A DNA stretch of 64,000 nucleotides from Acanthococcus lagerstroemiae (taxonomy: Eukaryota > Arthropoda > Insecta > Hemiptera > Eriococcidae). Position 1 is the first letter of the stretch. Every line of letters begins with the position of its first letter. The stretch is taken from positions 32,306,038-32,370,037 of the forward strand of contig CM063109.1 in assembly GCA_031841125.1 (NCBI GenBank), in the 5' to 3' direction. This document shows, piece by piece, positions 37,215 to 48,711 of the stretch. The notes under the pieces were generated by a model. It was not told where the DNA came from and ran no database searches. It was given only the letters and a program-made list of their open reading frames with translations. Made by a program: the position numbers and the translations under genes.

Positions 37215-38580
37215 AGTACGAGTATATTACACACCAAGAGTCAAAAGTGAGTGTTTACATGCGAGGGAAAGTTTGCAAATGAGCGTAGCGAGTCAGCAAT
37301 TCTCGAGTCATGTAAACTTACTTTGGCTCTTGTTTTTTAATATATTTTTTACAATACATGATCAGAAAGACAGTGTTTACTTTAGTATGTTGCAAGTGGA
37401 AAGCAGCACTTTTCATTGACGAGTGAGATACAAGCATAACCTCGATGCAGGCTGCCCAGATACTTTTTAATAGAAGAGTACCACAGGTCGTTCAAGAAAT
37501 TCTTCTGGCAAATTCGTATCTCGCTTCGCTCGATGCTCGCTCCAGGAATCTTTCTAGCCTACTCTCCCCCTCTCTTTCCTTTTTTTCTCTTCCTGGATCG
37601 ATTCAAGTATTGTTAAAAAAAGAATGAGCTGGAAAAATGTTCACCCTTAAATTTCATTCATGCTTTAATTTATTTTACGATAATCTTGAAATAGATATTT
37701 CAGCAGCTAGTTTGTATTCTATCTTTGTACAGATCATACATAACAAGAAAGATATTGATAATAAATGAATTTATTGATAATAGATAAGTAAATATCCGAT
37801 TGGCGGCCCCACGGTAGATCAATGTGGTTTGACAAACTCTTTGACTATATGTATAAATAAAACTACGTTATCTACTACATAGTCAAAGCCCTTCACATAA
37901 TTTTTATGAGTAATTATTAATTATAATTGCTGACTGTAGAGCGAGTGTCTGTATTACTCGATTGGCCAATTTTGGCCTTTGCTGTCAGTCATCATTATGG
38001 TTATCTTTTATATCAGCTTCAGCATAACAAAAGAGTACTTATTGACATTATTGAGGAAAAGATAAAGTTCTCTTTTTTTCATTATCAAAATAGTATTTTC
38101 CTCTAAAAAGAGTATGATTTGGGCAGCCTGCCGTGATGTAAAGTAAACGTGCCTCGATGTAAAAACATGAGTCACTTTTTTACATGTAGGCACATAGACC
38201 AACCGACACGATGGAGCAACACCAAGAATGCCGAAGGATGCCGAGAATGGCCGACTAATGCCGAGGATATTATTATACTACAACGTTATCATTGCAGTTG
38301 TTGCTTTTTGATATTAATCGCTGTCTGAACGGTAGGTTTCCTTTCAGTTGGCAAAATGCACATGCTGAATTTTTCAACGCTGCTTTCTTGAGAAAGCTGT
38401 TAATGCTTTCCCTTTCTGCTCATGTATTGTAAAAAATATCTCACAAAACAAGAGCCAAAAATGAATTTACATGACTCGGGAATTACTCACTCGCCATGCT
38501 TGTTTGCAAATTTTCCCTCGCATGTAAACACTCACTTTTGACTCTTGGTGTATAATATACTATTACAGGGGCGCTAAAAA
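37215..38580. mobile_element. Inverted-repeat element with nested inner repeat
   Basis: 37215-37370 is mirrored by about 38425-38580. Shared blocks include AGTATATTAYACACC, AAGAGTCAAAAGTGAGTGTT, TACATGCGAGGGAAA, GAGTCATGTAAA, TTGGCTCTTGTTTT and TTTTTTACAATACATGA. Inside, GCAGGCTGCCCA at 37447 pairs with TGGGCAGCCTGC near 38118, a second inverted pair. There is no coding sequence (a serine-rich chance frame at 37445-37627). The outer TSD is unresolved because the ends are TATA-like palindromes. Confidence 0.8.
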
Positions 38581-40499
38581 GAGGATTTAAGATTCTGTAT
38601 GTTTTATACATAAGTCTTCCAGAAAAACTGAATTATTTCCATAAAAAATGAAAGTTCTCTTTTTTTCAGTGTTTCATCTTGTAGAGCATAAAATTCCCTT
38701 TCCAATGATGCCTGATCGCCATACGTCCCACCAGACATAAGACATGTAAAAGACGGAACCTATGAAATACGTAGCGACTCCCGCTGACAGTATTACGACT
38801 TATTAGAATTCCTCAAGATCCCTGAAGACTGTGAAACTTCTGGTTGAGACTCATTACTAACAGGCTATAGCAAAGCGACTTCTTTGGGGTTAGGAAGACA
38901 AAAGTTAGAAAGTTTGTATTTTTCAAACTGGAAAGTAAAATTTCAAAATCATCGAGCAAAAAAAAAAAGGAAAAAAAGATGCATACAACATTTCCAATTG
39001 AGCCAACTATAGCTAATTTACAAACTTTTGAAGAAGAAAAAAAAAATCAAATTTAAGAAGAGGCAGCGGTGGTCTTAACCTGTTGCGATTTTGTCAAGTA
39101 GTGGTTTTTCTAATTTTAGTACGAAACACCATCTCCTTTTTTGTGAAGACCAGACCCGCCCTCGAACACTAGGCTGGCTACGCCACACTGGAAAGAGACT
39201 TCATGCAATCGAAAACTAAAGTTTCAAAATCATTCAGCAAAAAACAAAAGTTGCAATATTTTCAGTTTTGACAACTATAGCTATTCAATGTATCGCCTCT
39301 TCAAATTATCAAGTACGAGTTCCCCCGTTCTCCTCATGGCTAAGGCCCTAATTATTGATTATGTAAGATTGTGTTAAAACTTCATGAGATAGGGTTAAGA
39401 GTAATTCTTGACACTTACACCCCGACTTTCCCGAAGCCTTTGCTGCGGTCCGTTCCCCATTCATTACTTTCCATAGCCAGAGGTGAAGTACGACCAAACT
39501 GCACCTCAGTCTCAATGCCCGCGATCCAGCGCTGCTTATAAGCCTCGCATTCCTCATTTTCATTCGACTCCACTTACACACTCTTGTTAGTACATTCGTT
39601 CCAAATCTCCGACCATTAATTTAATTACCCCCGAAATGGTAATTACGCTCGGGAACACGGAAAAATCGCATACCAAACATATTTTTCGATCGCACAATCG
39701 CTCTTTCAAAAATACCAACTTTGCATACGTAAGCCATTATACGCGAGCACTACGATACCGGAGAGTTATAATTAGTACCTTCTTCAACTCTCAATATTGT
39801 ATCAAAAGCAGCTTGTTGGTAAGTCCTCAATATACAGCCGTATCGAAGAGTATCTTCATTACCGCAGGGTTATTGATAGGTACAGAGCATCGCGATGAGA
39901 GAGCGAGAAAAGGAGACGAAGGAGCAGAAGAAGGAAAAAAACTAAATAAAAATAAAACACGAAAAAGTAGAATGAAACCTTTGATAAAATCTGTACACAA
40001 ATTATACCTTCTAAAGATAATATTTAGGCGAACGTTAATTATTATAATTGAGCGCGATGTTATTAAGAGTGGACTAAATTCATAAAAATTATCTTCACGC
40101 CGCATCCCACATCGCGCGAGGCAGCGCTAGCAGACTGCTGGACGCTGCTGAGCCGCATCGTTTATTGTTTTTCAGTATTCGAATGTATAGAAATGGAATA
40201 CATATTCTAGCTATTGGCTACTTCAAATGCACGCCCTAATAGATCGATATGTATCACAAATAGGACCGCGTTATCGTATGCGTACCTTGCGTACCTATTT
40301 AAAATGTATCACCTGTCACGGAGTTTTATCGACCCTAGAAATATTAAAAGCGCGAATAAGTCATAAGTCGAGAACACGATAAATATTGTGCTGTTCCATC
40401 GATATGCCGTAAAAAACTTAAGTTCTTTGCTATCAAAATCACCCTCTCCCCTACAAAAATATATATATCGCAGCTAAAGCTGCGTCCGTACATCGGTAA
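38581..40499. other. Mostly unique DNA, no gene recognised
   Basis: A family-C start scrap lies at about 38702-38740 (minus strand). 39600-40480 is repeat-poor and richer in CpG. The 149-codon frame at 39636-40085 has no recognisable family and biased composition, so I do not call it a gene. Confidence 0.35.
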
Positions 40500-40830
40500 A
40501 CTAAACACGCCCGCGAACACGGCTGCGAACATAATTCGCGAACACTTCAACGAACATCATATCATACAAAATACATTGTTCGCGGCGAGCATTTCTGTGA
40601 ACACGTGTTGGTAAACATTTGAGCGAACATTATACCACATAAAATGCGTTGTTTGCGGAAACACGTGTGAACCTTTCCGCGAACACGTTTGCGAACATCT
40701 TAACAAACATTGCATCATATAAAGTAGGTACATTGCTCGCGGAAACGCTAGCCAGCATTTCCGCGAACAAGTTTGCGAACATTTCAGCGAACACGTTTGC
40801 AAACATTTTAAGGCACATGTACACCAGTGC
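40500..40830. repeat. Short-period degenerate repeat (GCGAACA units)
   Basis: GCGAACA or close variants recur about every 12-16 bp, with longer echoes of GAACACGTTTGCGAACATTT. Because the units are near multiples of three, frames on both strands stay open and give alanine/asparagine/phenylalanine-rich peptides. These are artefacts of the repeat. Confidence 0.8.
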
Positions 40831-41069
40831 GCCAAACAGAGCGAACCAAACCACGTCATGTATGCAGAAACGAAACTTGACTTTCAGTTTGTGGAGGGGA
40901 AGGGGGTAGAGAAGGAAAATTTGCCAACAAGTATTTTTTAACTAAAAAATTCGACGATAAAATTTTTAACTAACAAACGTTCTTAGAAAATACAAAATTC
41001 AAATGAACAGTATCAAAATTGGCCAACTGACAAATTAGTGGGGGCAAAATTTACCATTTCAGTCAGGCG

Positions 41070-41290
41070 AGATAAAAAAATCCAACAAGTTGAAAGTTTT
41101 TTTTTGCTTTGATGTTTGGGAATTGAGTTGAGAGGTTGGGAAAACCCAACAAATCAAAAAGGTTTTTCTTTTTTTACATTGATACTTGGGAATTTTGAGT
41201 TGAGTCAGTTGGAAAAATCCAACAAGTCAAAAGGTTTTTATTTTTTTGCTTTGATCCTAGGGAATTTTGAGTTGAGTCAGTTGGGACTTT
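41070..41290 (+). repeat. Tandem repeat, unit about 69 bp, three units
   Basis: AAAAATCCAACAAGTCAAAA, then a T-rich tract, GCTTTGAT and GGGAATTTTGAGTTGAG recur from about 41075, 41143 and 41213. A G-rich or C-rich tract follows at 41302. Related sequence occurs at 9780-9960. Confidence 0.8.
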
Positions 41291-42059
41291 CACAATTTTT
41301 ACCCCCCCCCCCTTCAGAAATAACTCTACGGTACGTCCCTGAACTCCAGAACTCAGAATGGGATCCCAATGTGGATAGACTATCGACATTAATTACTGAC
41401 CTTAAGGGTAGTTGAATTCGAACATGCGTTAAATTCTGAATCTGATTCAAGCTTAAAAGACCCATAAATCGAAGTGGACAAGTACTAATTAGTTTTTACA
41501 AATCGAGTACACTATTGTAGTGGAGAGTTTTTACGATCTTAAATTCAAATTAACAGATGTTTTTGAAAATGCAAAAGATCGCTGATTCATTTTCATTATT
41601 ACAAACATCCTAATCTCTTGAGAAAGGGTTAAATTGTCAAATGCCGAATTTTCAAAAGTAGCATATATATGATTTTATAAAAAATGATTGAACTATCGAA
41701 ATGAAAGTTGTTTTATTTCCATTTTCTTGTTTAAGGTGGGGGGGGGGCTGTTACAAATTTAGTAATAACCCTTGGACCTTTGATTGGACTTCATCATTCT
41801 TAGGTTAAATGGCAATTTTTGCGAGTAATATTGAAGAAAAAACTCATTAAAGCTTGCATTTTTACGAGCAAACATTTGAAGCCTAAAGATTGACAAAAAT
41901 TAATTGACGTTAAAAACCCAATTAATCTATAGAAACAGCGACTATTGTAATTCCTAATTTTGGTTCAACTTCATAGTTTTTGATTTTTAAAGACTAGAAT
42001 GTTCCCAATAACTCATAGGTACTTGAATAGTTTTGAAATGTTTACTCCAATTTGAATTT

Positions 42060-42600
42060 TGGTAATTTGATGGTTATGAAAATGTTGAAAGATTAAATCA
42101 AATTCGTTCAATTTTGACTCTCATTCTGGTGTTTGGGATCTACCCGAGAGTCAGTATCGGGAATTTATTGCGTTGATGGAATTTACAAAGTAGGCGACCT
42201 CGCCTCTCCCCCTTCCCTATTTCGATATCTGATTCGGCGGTTACTGGGAAGTCAAGTTTAATCACTTCTGGAGACCAGTTTTGGCTTTTGAAGCCTAAAT
42301 CGGGAATCCATGAGGAATCTGATGAAATTTTCAAATTCAGCAACCCAGAATATTCTAATACTTTATTGTTTATTCGATTCCTAAAAATCAATTTTGAATT
42401 ATGGGGCCCAAATCGCATCAGTTTAATAAGAAAGCTCATAGAAGCTTTCGAATTCAGCGATGCGAAAAACTGCTTGTATTTTGATTCGTTACTCAATTTT
42501 CCATGAATAGAGGACTCGGAAAGTCAATTCAGGGCTTCAAGAAGAATCTTCTGGTGAAATTTTCGAAATCAGTGACCCAAAAACTCCTATTTCAGTGATC
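42060..42600 (+). repeat. Family-D interspersed repeat, copy 2
   Basis: Counterpart of 16244-16780, with blocks such as GGGAAGTCAAGTTTAATCAC, TTTTGAATTATGGGGC and GAATTCAGCGATGCGA. Non-coding. Confidence 0.6.
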
Positions 42601-42742
42601 TTTCCATTAAAAATTTCAAGTTTAGCTCTATTCTTGCTTAAAGGGAAGGATTTTTTTTGTTTTTTTACCGAAAAAGAAACGAGACCTTGTCGTCAGAGAT
42701 GCCGAATTAAGGAAAAAACTTTCATTCTTTTCCCATTCAGAA

Positions 42743-43677
42743 TGGGCTCATCTTCAAAAAAGAGGAAAATGAGAGTGAATGCATTCCTCAATTCAGCATC
42801 TCTACTTGCCTTTTGAAGACCCCAGTTTGTCCCACGTCGATCAGATTTCGGAATAAAAATGGGTGTAGGGATTATGTTTTTACAGTTTGTATGAAAATTA
42901 ACGGTCATCAGCGTTTTCGTATTCACCAACAAGGCCGGATTTACCTGACTGGCCGCTGTGTGCTAATTTTTTTTACCGCCCCCAAAAATGTACGTAAAAT
43001 AAATCCCACTTTATTCGTTTTCAATTTTTCATCCCCCAAACACTTACATTTGCGCACATAAGCATACCCTAATCTGGGAGGGTTAGCTGGCAGGATGTTA
43101 GAAATACTTTGAGAGGAACTCACAACTTCCTTTACGCATTAAGATGGTCGTTATTTACTCTTGGTGATATTTTTTTCTGAATTTCCTCTGATCCGTCTCC
43201 CACGTTAGTTCCAATAGAATTAAAAAAAAAATCCGCAAATTTTCAGGTTAATTAGATTAGAGGAATCCGTGCCACAAGCTCCCTTTCGTTCTTATGGGAA
43301 AAACACATGGAGTTTTGAATTTTGTTTCAGACTAAATTTCTCTCCTACATTCACCAGGACCAAAGCCCGTAAATTGAACGATATCGGATTCAGCTTGTAA
43401 CACTGGAAAATAAGTCTTTTGCTTTCAACTTTCAGAATTTAATAAAATGTTCAACTTTTTAAAATTTTAGGCTCTAATGTCAAACAGAGAATCTAGTAAA
43501 AACAGAATAGTCATTATTTGAAATTCAACATTTTGCTACCGACTTTCAGATTTTTGAAATGTCTTCCATGTTTCAGCTTGGTTGCAACCTTTCAGATAAC
43601 GTGTTCGATACTCAGCTTGAAACCTTCGGCTTTTGACTGACTAGTCTCTGACAGGAGTCCAGGGTACTCCATTTTCA
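42743..43677 (+). repeat. Module shared with 30555-31458
   Basis: The match begins at ATGGGCTCATCTTCAAAAAA and stays very high for about 900 bp, the closest pair of repeats in the window. The 30555 copy lacks about 60 bp (after GAGGAATCCGT, near 31085) that this copy keeps (GCCACAAGCTCCCTTTCG onward), so this copy is the more complete. The 60-residue frames on the minus strand of both copies (42941-43123 and 30754-30936) agree only because the DNA does. Confidence 0.9.
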
Positions 43678-43987
43678 GAAACGAAATTTGACTTTCAGTT
43701 TTGGGAGGTGAAGAAGAAAATTTTGCCGACAAATGTTTTTGCAAAACTAAAAATTCGCCGACAAAATCTTTTAAAAATTAAAAATTTGCCGATTTCTTAA
43801 TCAAAATATTTTTTAATTGAAAAAAAACAAAAAAAAACCAAAGAAACAAACAGACATTCATAAAAAATGAAAAATTCAAATGAATAGTTTCTAAATTTGC
43901 CAACTGCCAAATTACTGGGGGGGGGGGTTTCAACCCCCGCGCTCCCTACAGTTTTGCCCCTGCATGTATGATCGTATGTATGTATAT

Positions 43988-44617
43988 GTTACGCTGAATT
44001 CATAAAGTTCCGATTTCATAAAATTAATAGCGCAAGAGCAGTAGTTGCCGACTTTTACAAAATCAGTAATAAATGATTGTTGCTGATGAGTGTGTCTGAA
44101 GGATGAGGTCAGAATTTTCACGTTCTTACTAGAAAGCAAAATCTATAATAAGATAAAATGAAGACGAGTACTACTCATGATTCGAATAATATCATTGACT
44201 TATTAAATCATTACTTCTTTACTGATAAAATAAGACATAAACTCCATCTGTATCTTCGAAAAGGCTTTTAATTTCGTTTGCAAACAGTGCCAGTGAAGTT
44301 ATTTCGACTCTGAAAATAGAAGTTTTGCGCTAATTTTCTTCCCTCAGATCTAAATGAGAATAGGTCAGATTATTTCTCACAATCATAGAAGAAGGATTTC
44401 CCAACACATTGTCGTTCAAAATTCCCTTGGAAACTCTTTCTAAAGAAAGCTAGACTATGTTCACTTATTACCCTGAGAATTGGGTGTTCATGTTTTGCCC
44501 CAAGGGACCCTATACCTGCCGATTTCATCAATTTGGTAAAAATTTATCGCTTCTTTCATAAAATCAGCAGAACCTGCCGATCTTATGAAATCGTCAATTT
44601 GATGAATTCGGCGTAAC
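43988..44617. mobile_element. Inverted-repeat element of about 630 bp
   Basis: GTTACGCTGAATTCATAAAG at 43988, then CGATTTCATAA, is mirrored by GATGAATTCGGCGTAAC at 44601-44617 preceded by TTATGAAATCG. The inverted arms are about 38 bp with a few mismatches. It begins 18 bp beyond the TSD of the 3.1 kb composite. No coding sequence and no clear TSD. Confidence 0.7.
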
Positions 44618-44723
44618 ATTCTGGTCCACGTAAGAAAGTGCGGCAAGCACAAAACAAAAACTGTTCTTCAAACAATTCGGGGTGATCCATTTCTTATCGG
44701 TTTTTCTGTCGAACACAATGGGA

Positions 44724-44879
44724 TTTGTGACCAGTGGCGTAAGAAGACTTGGTATGAAGGGGGAGGGGGGTCGTTTCACTTTTACAACATTACAAGTAGT
44801 GTAATACTTGCTACTACCAGAATAAATTATAATTTTTTTACATTTTCGGCTGATACCAAGCTACGCCCCTGTTTGTGAC
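44724..44879. mobile_element. hAT MITE, 140 bp, perfect 8-bp TSD
   Basis: The element proper is 44732-44871. TTTGTGAC at 44724-44731 and 44872-44879 is the duplication. The left end CAGTGGCGTA and the inverted right end CAGGGGCGTA match at 9 of 10, and both continue to CTTGGTA. Too short to encode anything. Confidence 0.92.
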
Positions 44880-45249
44880 AACGTCATCTGGACGACACTT
44901 TAATGATTCTTGCGAATATCTAGCGATTTATCAAAAAATTCGCAATATGTATAAACAAGTGAATGTTGGTAAACATTCGTTTCTTGGTTCGGTTTGCTGC
45001 TTGGCTCGATGGTCTATTTTTTTTATCTTACAGCACGACGTAGTATGCATGTCAAGTATGGTAGATATCATATGACTTTTTCAAGCAGTGGCTTTTCTAA
45101 TTTTTGCATCACCTCGAAGACCTCACCCCCCCCCAATCCCCGCCTCAAACACTAACCTGGCTACGCTACTGTGCGAAATTGTGAAACATATGAAATTGGA
45201 TTTCTTACATGTAAATTGGACTTCTTACAAGTAAATATGATCCTTCGGA

Positions 45250-45960
45250 TCATACACTAGAAGTCCCTGACTACATCGCCCACCGAAGGGCATGCGCCTC
45301 TGTCACCTTGCTCCATCTCTATCTTGTGCCACGCTTGCTCAGTTTGGGCCGACTGCCCTGGAGATTTCATCGATCCACTTTATCGAGGGACGTCCCTTCC
45401 TCCTTTTATAGTGGACCCAATTCGTAGCTGTGATGTTCAATTTATCCCCATTGCCCCTGCACATATGCCCAAGATATTTAAATTTTAGTTTTTTTGTGAT
45501 ATAATTTATATCGGTCGGCCCAGATCTCCTTACAATTTCAATTTTATTTATCCTTCAGTTTGATGCCCAGCATACTACGAATCATGGAGAACTGGGTCAC
45601 CTCCAACCTTTTTTCAGCTTAAGCGGCCAGGCCCAAGTTTGAGAGCCATATGTTAGCACTGGTAACACTACACTATTCCAAATTTTTATTTTAGTTCTTA
45701 TACTGAATTTTTCTTTAAAGATATGCTTATTTGCCCAAAAGGTTTTCCAGGAGTTAGTAGTTCTGAGATTTATTTCTTTCTCTAATCTATTTTTGTTGAA
45801 GCTCATAGTTTGCCCCAGATATTTGTATTCCTTTATTTTATTGACTTTTGCACTACCTAGAACTATTTCCACCAACTCTTTGACTCCGTCCTCGCCCACC
45901 AGTAGCACTGTTTTGGAGGTATTAGTATTACTCGACATTAATAGATATTTTAGCAGTACA
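45250..45960 (-). pseudogene. RTE-like LINE, thumb and C-terminal remnant
   Basis: Reading leftward: 45960 to about 45600 gives KVNKIKEYKYLGQTMS, WKTFWANKHIFKEKF, KIKIWNSVVLPVLTYGSQTW. After a frame change, about 45560-45300 gives KLKFKYLGHMCRGN, GRPSIKWIDEI and a decayed EAHALRW tail. This is the region after the polymerase active site in RTE elements. The catalytic FADD segment is missing, and stops lie after the TYGSQTW block. Confidence 0.8.
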
Positions 45961-46310
45961 AGAATAAAAAACCTATGTTTTTCGAAAATTCCACACATTT
46001 TCGCAATTATCTCGATAAATATGTTTTCTAAAGAAAAGTTGTATAGCACCTTTTTATAGAAAATTTAACAAGGAATATTTCATTTTATTTGCATTTTGGT
46101 CTTACAATGAACATTTTTTTAGATAACTGCGATTTAGCTAGTGAAGATCGGTTATAGAAGAAAAAATAACAAAAGCCACGTTCCTGGAAACCTTCACGCA
46201 TGTTTTCGATTATCTCGGTAAATATGCGTTCTAGACAAAAGTTGTATGGAATCTTTTTTATAGAAAATTTAACTAGAAACATTTCATATACATGCATTTT
46301 GGTCCTGAAG
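45958..46310. repeat. Tandem duplication of about 200 bp
   Basis: 45958-46105 and 46157-46305 share AATTATCTCGATAAATATG, AAAAGTTGTATRG, TTTTTATAGAAAATTTAAC and CATTTTGGTC in order, with an intervening AGTGAAGATCGG-type stretch. Non-coding. Confidence 0.7.
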
Positions 46311-48290
46311 TTGATATGTTCCGAGATATTTACGGGTTATTGTAAAATCTCAGTATTACACATAACTTCAAGATCAAAACGACTCGGGTTAATGATCTCA
46401 GACTAAGCTCAAATTTTACATGGCGAGTTTCTAGGTCCATTGGAACAGATTTCAGTGAGCACTTAATTGATTGGCCAAAAATTATGAAATAGGGGACACT
46501 CTACTGTTCGTGTGCACATCGTGGACAGCTTACTCAACGTTGTGAAACTCGTGGCTAATAGCAAGCGAAATGTAGTTGCTCACTCTTCAGCCCAGAGAAG
46601 GAAAACACTAACGCAACACAACCTAGGGGAAAGCAACAGACTACGCCGATCAACTTGTCCAGGAGCATCGCGCGCGTCAGAAACCGCGACCGCCAATATC
46701 CGGCATCAGAAGACAAAGAGGACTACCTCGAAGGTGATGTCCACGCCACAGCCTAAAATTGAATTTCCTGTATTCCAGAGCATCAGTCCCGGAACTTCTT
46801 GATATTTTTTAATATTTAATAGCAGTTTGCAAACTTTCATGCAAAAATGCAAAAAGTTCAGGACATTTTTCTTCTTGTTTCGTCTTGGTACTCATGCAAC
46901 AAATTCGAAAGTTTTAATGCCCAGAAGGGGGAGCGGTGAAGCTCGACTTCCTCACTTATGCCCATCATTTTGTGTTACAAAAATGGCCTCGCAAACGCTA
47001 CCGCCACTTTAGTGTTTAAATTTGCCACCCTGTAGACTGTGGTACATGGTTCGCCATCTGTCCCGAAGTTTGGTTATTTTGAACCAAAATTACAAAACTC
47101 GTGGAACGAGAACACAAAGCAGGGGGAAATGGTTGGCTCATTTTAATTAGATCGGCTGGATCGTTTTTCGAGACGAATTCCTATACGTTGCAGGAATGTG
47201 TAACTGACTCGTGCTACTCGTAGAGCAGAGGTATATTTACAACCACACACGCATATATAGGAAATAAAGACAAGCTATCTTAACAGTTAGTCAATATGCA
47301 TTACACATCGTAATGTGCACGTTATACGAGTACTCGAGAAAAAATATGCTCGCGAGAGGATAGAAGCGAGCTTGTAAAATATACTGTAACAGGTTTCTGT
47401 CGTGAAACTATACAGCCTATATATACTCGTAGGACGATTTTATTCGTATTTTCTGTTTATAATTAATAGCCGATCTTTTCCCAACCACAAAAATAAGTAA
47501 TTAGTTTGAAATTAATTGCCACTCGTAGAGTGTAACACGTGATTAATTACGCGGGACCGAGTCCGCTTCGTCCGAATACTTTAATAACCGATTCCGCGTG
47601 CATCTACGATTTATTTCGTTTTATGTGCAGAATGTTTCCATTTTGCCAAAGTGGTGCCGCATCATTGCCTGACTGCGGATTCACTGAGTGATTCCAAAGT
47701 ATCATCGAAATAAAGCGAACTTGAATGTACATAGAACAAATTAAGATTGTTAAGACAGCAATAGAGGATGTACTACCTTTAATTTTGCACGCCCCTACAT
47801 CGTGGTTTTCATGTAATGAGCGATTGTTTGAAAATCCTTTATTTTATGCCAAACGGAATTCCTCGAATTGTAATCTAATTCATCTTTTCGCGCTGAAAAT
47901 CTGGCACCTGTCACAGCGTCACTGCACTTTTCTCGCTGTTGGAAACGAAAAAACAATTGTAGAATTCGAAACAGCTAACCGATCAAACAGAGAGACCAAC
48001 TGACAGTCACACAGACCGAGGCCAGGGCTGGATTGGGTCTTAGAAACTTATCGGGAAAATACAGCTGGCATCGGCCCAATGATAAGGGGGTATTTTCCTA
48101 CCCGCCCATCAGCCCATTTACCCGACTAGTCCACCGGGAATTTTCCCGAATTGGCCATTCGATTCTGACCGAGACAGATTGCTAAAGAGTGTTATGCTTC
48201 TTCACAGTAGTCGCGGGGACCGCCACCAGCAAAGCGAGTTGAGTGGGCTGTAAAGCCCCAGGTAACCAGGTAAGTTGATGAGCCTTTGCA
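46311..48290. other. Mostly unique DNA with a possible regulatory island
   Basis: No gene was recognised. The frame at 46512-46802 (96 codons) has no known motif. 47150-47700 is repeat-poor and contains CACGTG at 47536 next to a TTAATTA core at about 47543, plus CpG-containing motifs. I can only note it as a candidate non-coding conserved island. 48020-48160 contains TCGGGAAAATAC and GGGAATTTTCCC segments, a probable small hairpin repeat. Confidence 0.35.
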
Positions 48291-48477
48291 AAGTCTTAAC
48301 GAACATTAATCAATCCTGAGGAGACTGAGTGGGTTCCAGCAGAGTTTTAGGAAACTTTAACGAGTTCTAATAGAGCCTTAAGAATCTTAATATACTCTCA
48401 ACGAGCCTTCATTAGTTTTCATAGTCTTAACGAGTTTTTCTAAGTCTTCACTAGATCTTCACGCGTTTTATCGAGCT
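48290..48477. repeat. Degenerate short repeat (TCTTAACGAGT)
   Basis: Variants of TCTTAACGAG occur at irregular spacing of about 25-35 bp. The similarity is weak and the function unknown. Confidence 0.45.
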
Positions 48478-48711
48478 TCGAATACTCAGTTCTGAAAATT
48501 TCTTCCAATACCGCATTAGAAATATTTGGTGAAAGTGGGTCTCCCTGATTAACACCTCACTTGATTTCAAATTTTTCATAACAGTTTTTGATTTTAATTA
48601 TGGCTTTGGATTTTGAATAAATATCATTCAAGATATTGATAATGCTTTATTATAATATTTAATTTCTAACAATAATTGTCTGCACAATACGTCGAGTTTG
48701 GTACACAAGTC
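48478..48711 (-). pseudogene. RTE-like LINE reverse transcriptase fragment
   Basis: Reading leftward from about 48636: IINILNDIYSKSKAIIKIKN, then CYEKFEIK, a stop, then GVNQGDPLSPNISNAVLEEI. The GVNQGDPLSP block precedes the catalytic FADD/YADD motif in the RT palm. Upstream, 48711 to about 48640 reads a LINE-like segment in a shifted frame with lower certainty. The fragment ends at both sides abruptly. Its upstream side meets mitochondrial-type DNA at about 48712. Confidence 0.75.

Larger units (their letters stand above)
40857..43970 (+). mobile_element. Family-A composite element, 3.1 kb, perfect 8-bp TSD
   Basis: The element proper is 40865-43962. CATGTATG lies at 40857-40864 and again at 43963-43970. 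It starts CAGAAACGAAACTTGACTTT and ends TTTTGCCCCTG; the inverted end reads CAGGGGCAAAACT. Inside are a partial family-A MITE (40865-41060), a tandem array (41070-41290), a family-D repeat (42060-42600), the module shared with 30555-31458 (42743-43677) and a short complete family-A MITE (about 43678-43962). No transposase gene was found, so movement would need a hAT transposase from elsewhere. Confidence 0.82.

Noticed and set aside
40649..40909. Alanine/asparagine/phenylalanine-rich repeat protein
   Set aside because: The frame is a direct product of the GCGAACA repeat and the other strand is open too.
30754..43123. Conserved 60-residue protein, nearly identical at 30754-30936 and 42941-43123 (minus strand)
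   Set aside because: The identity follows from the duplicated repeat module. The surrounding non-coding DNA is equally similar, and there is no known motif.
2239..43927. Long poly-G and poly-C runs as G-quadruplex regulatory sites
   Set aside because: They recur at equivalent positions in transposon copies and vary in length, so they are better explained as parts of the elements.
46512..46802. 96-codon frame rich in Ser/Thr/Arg as a gene
   Set aside because: No family resemblance, no neighbouring coding features, and composition consistent with chance.
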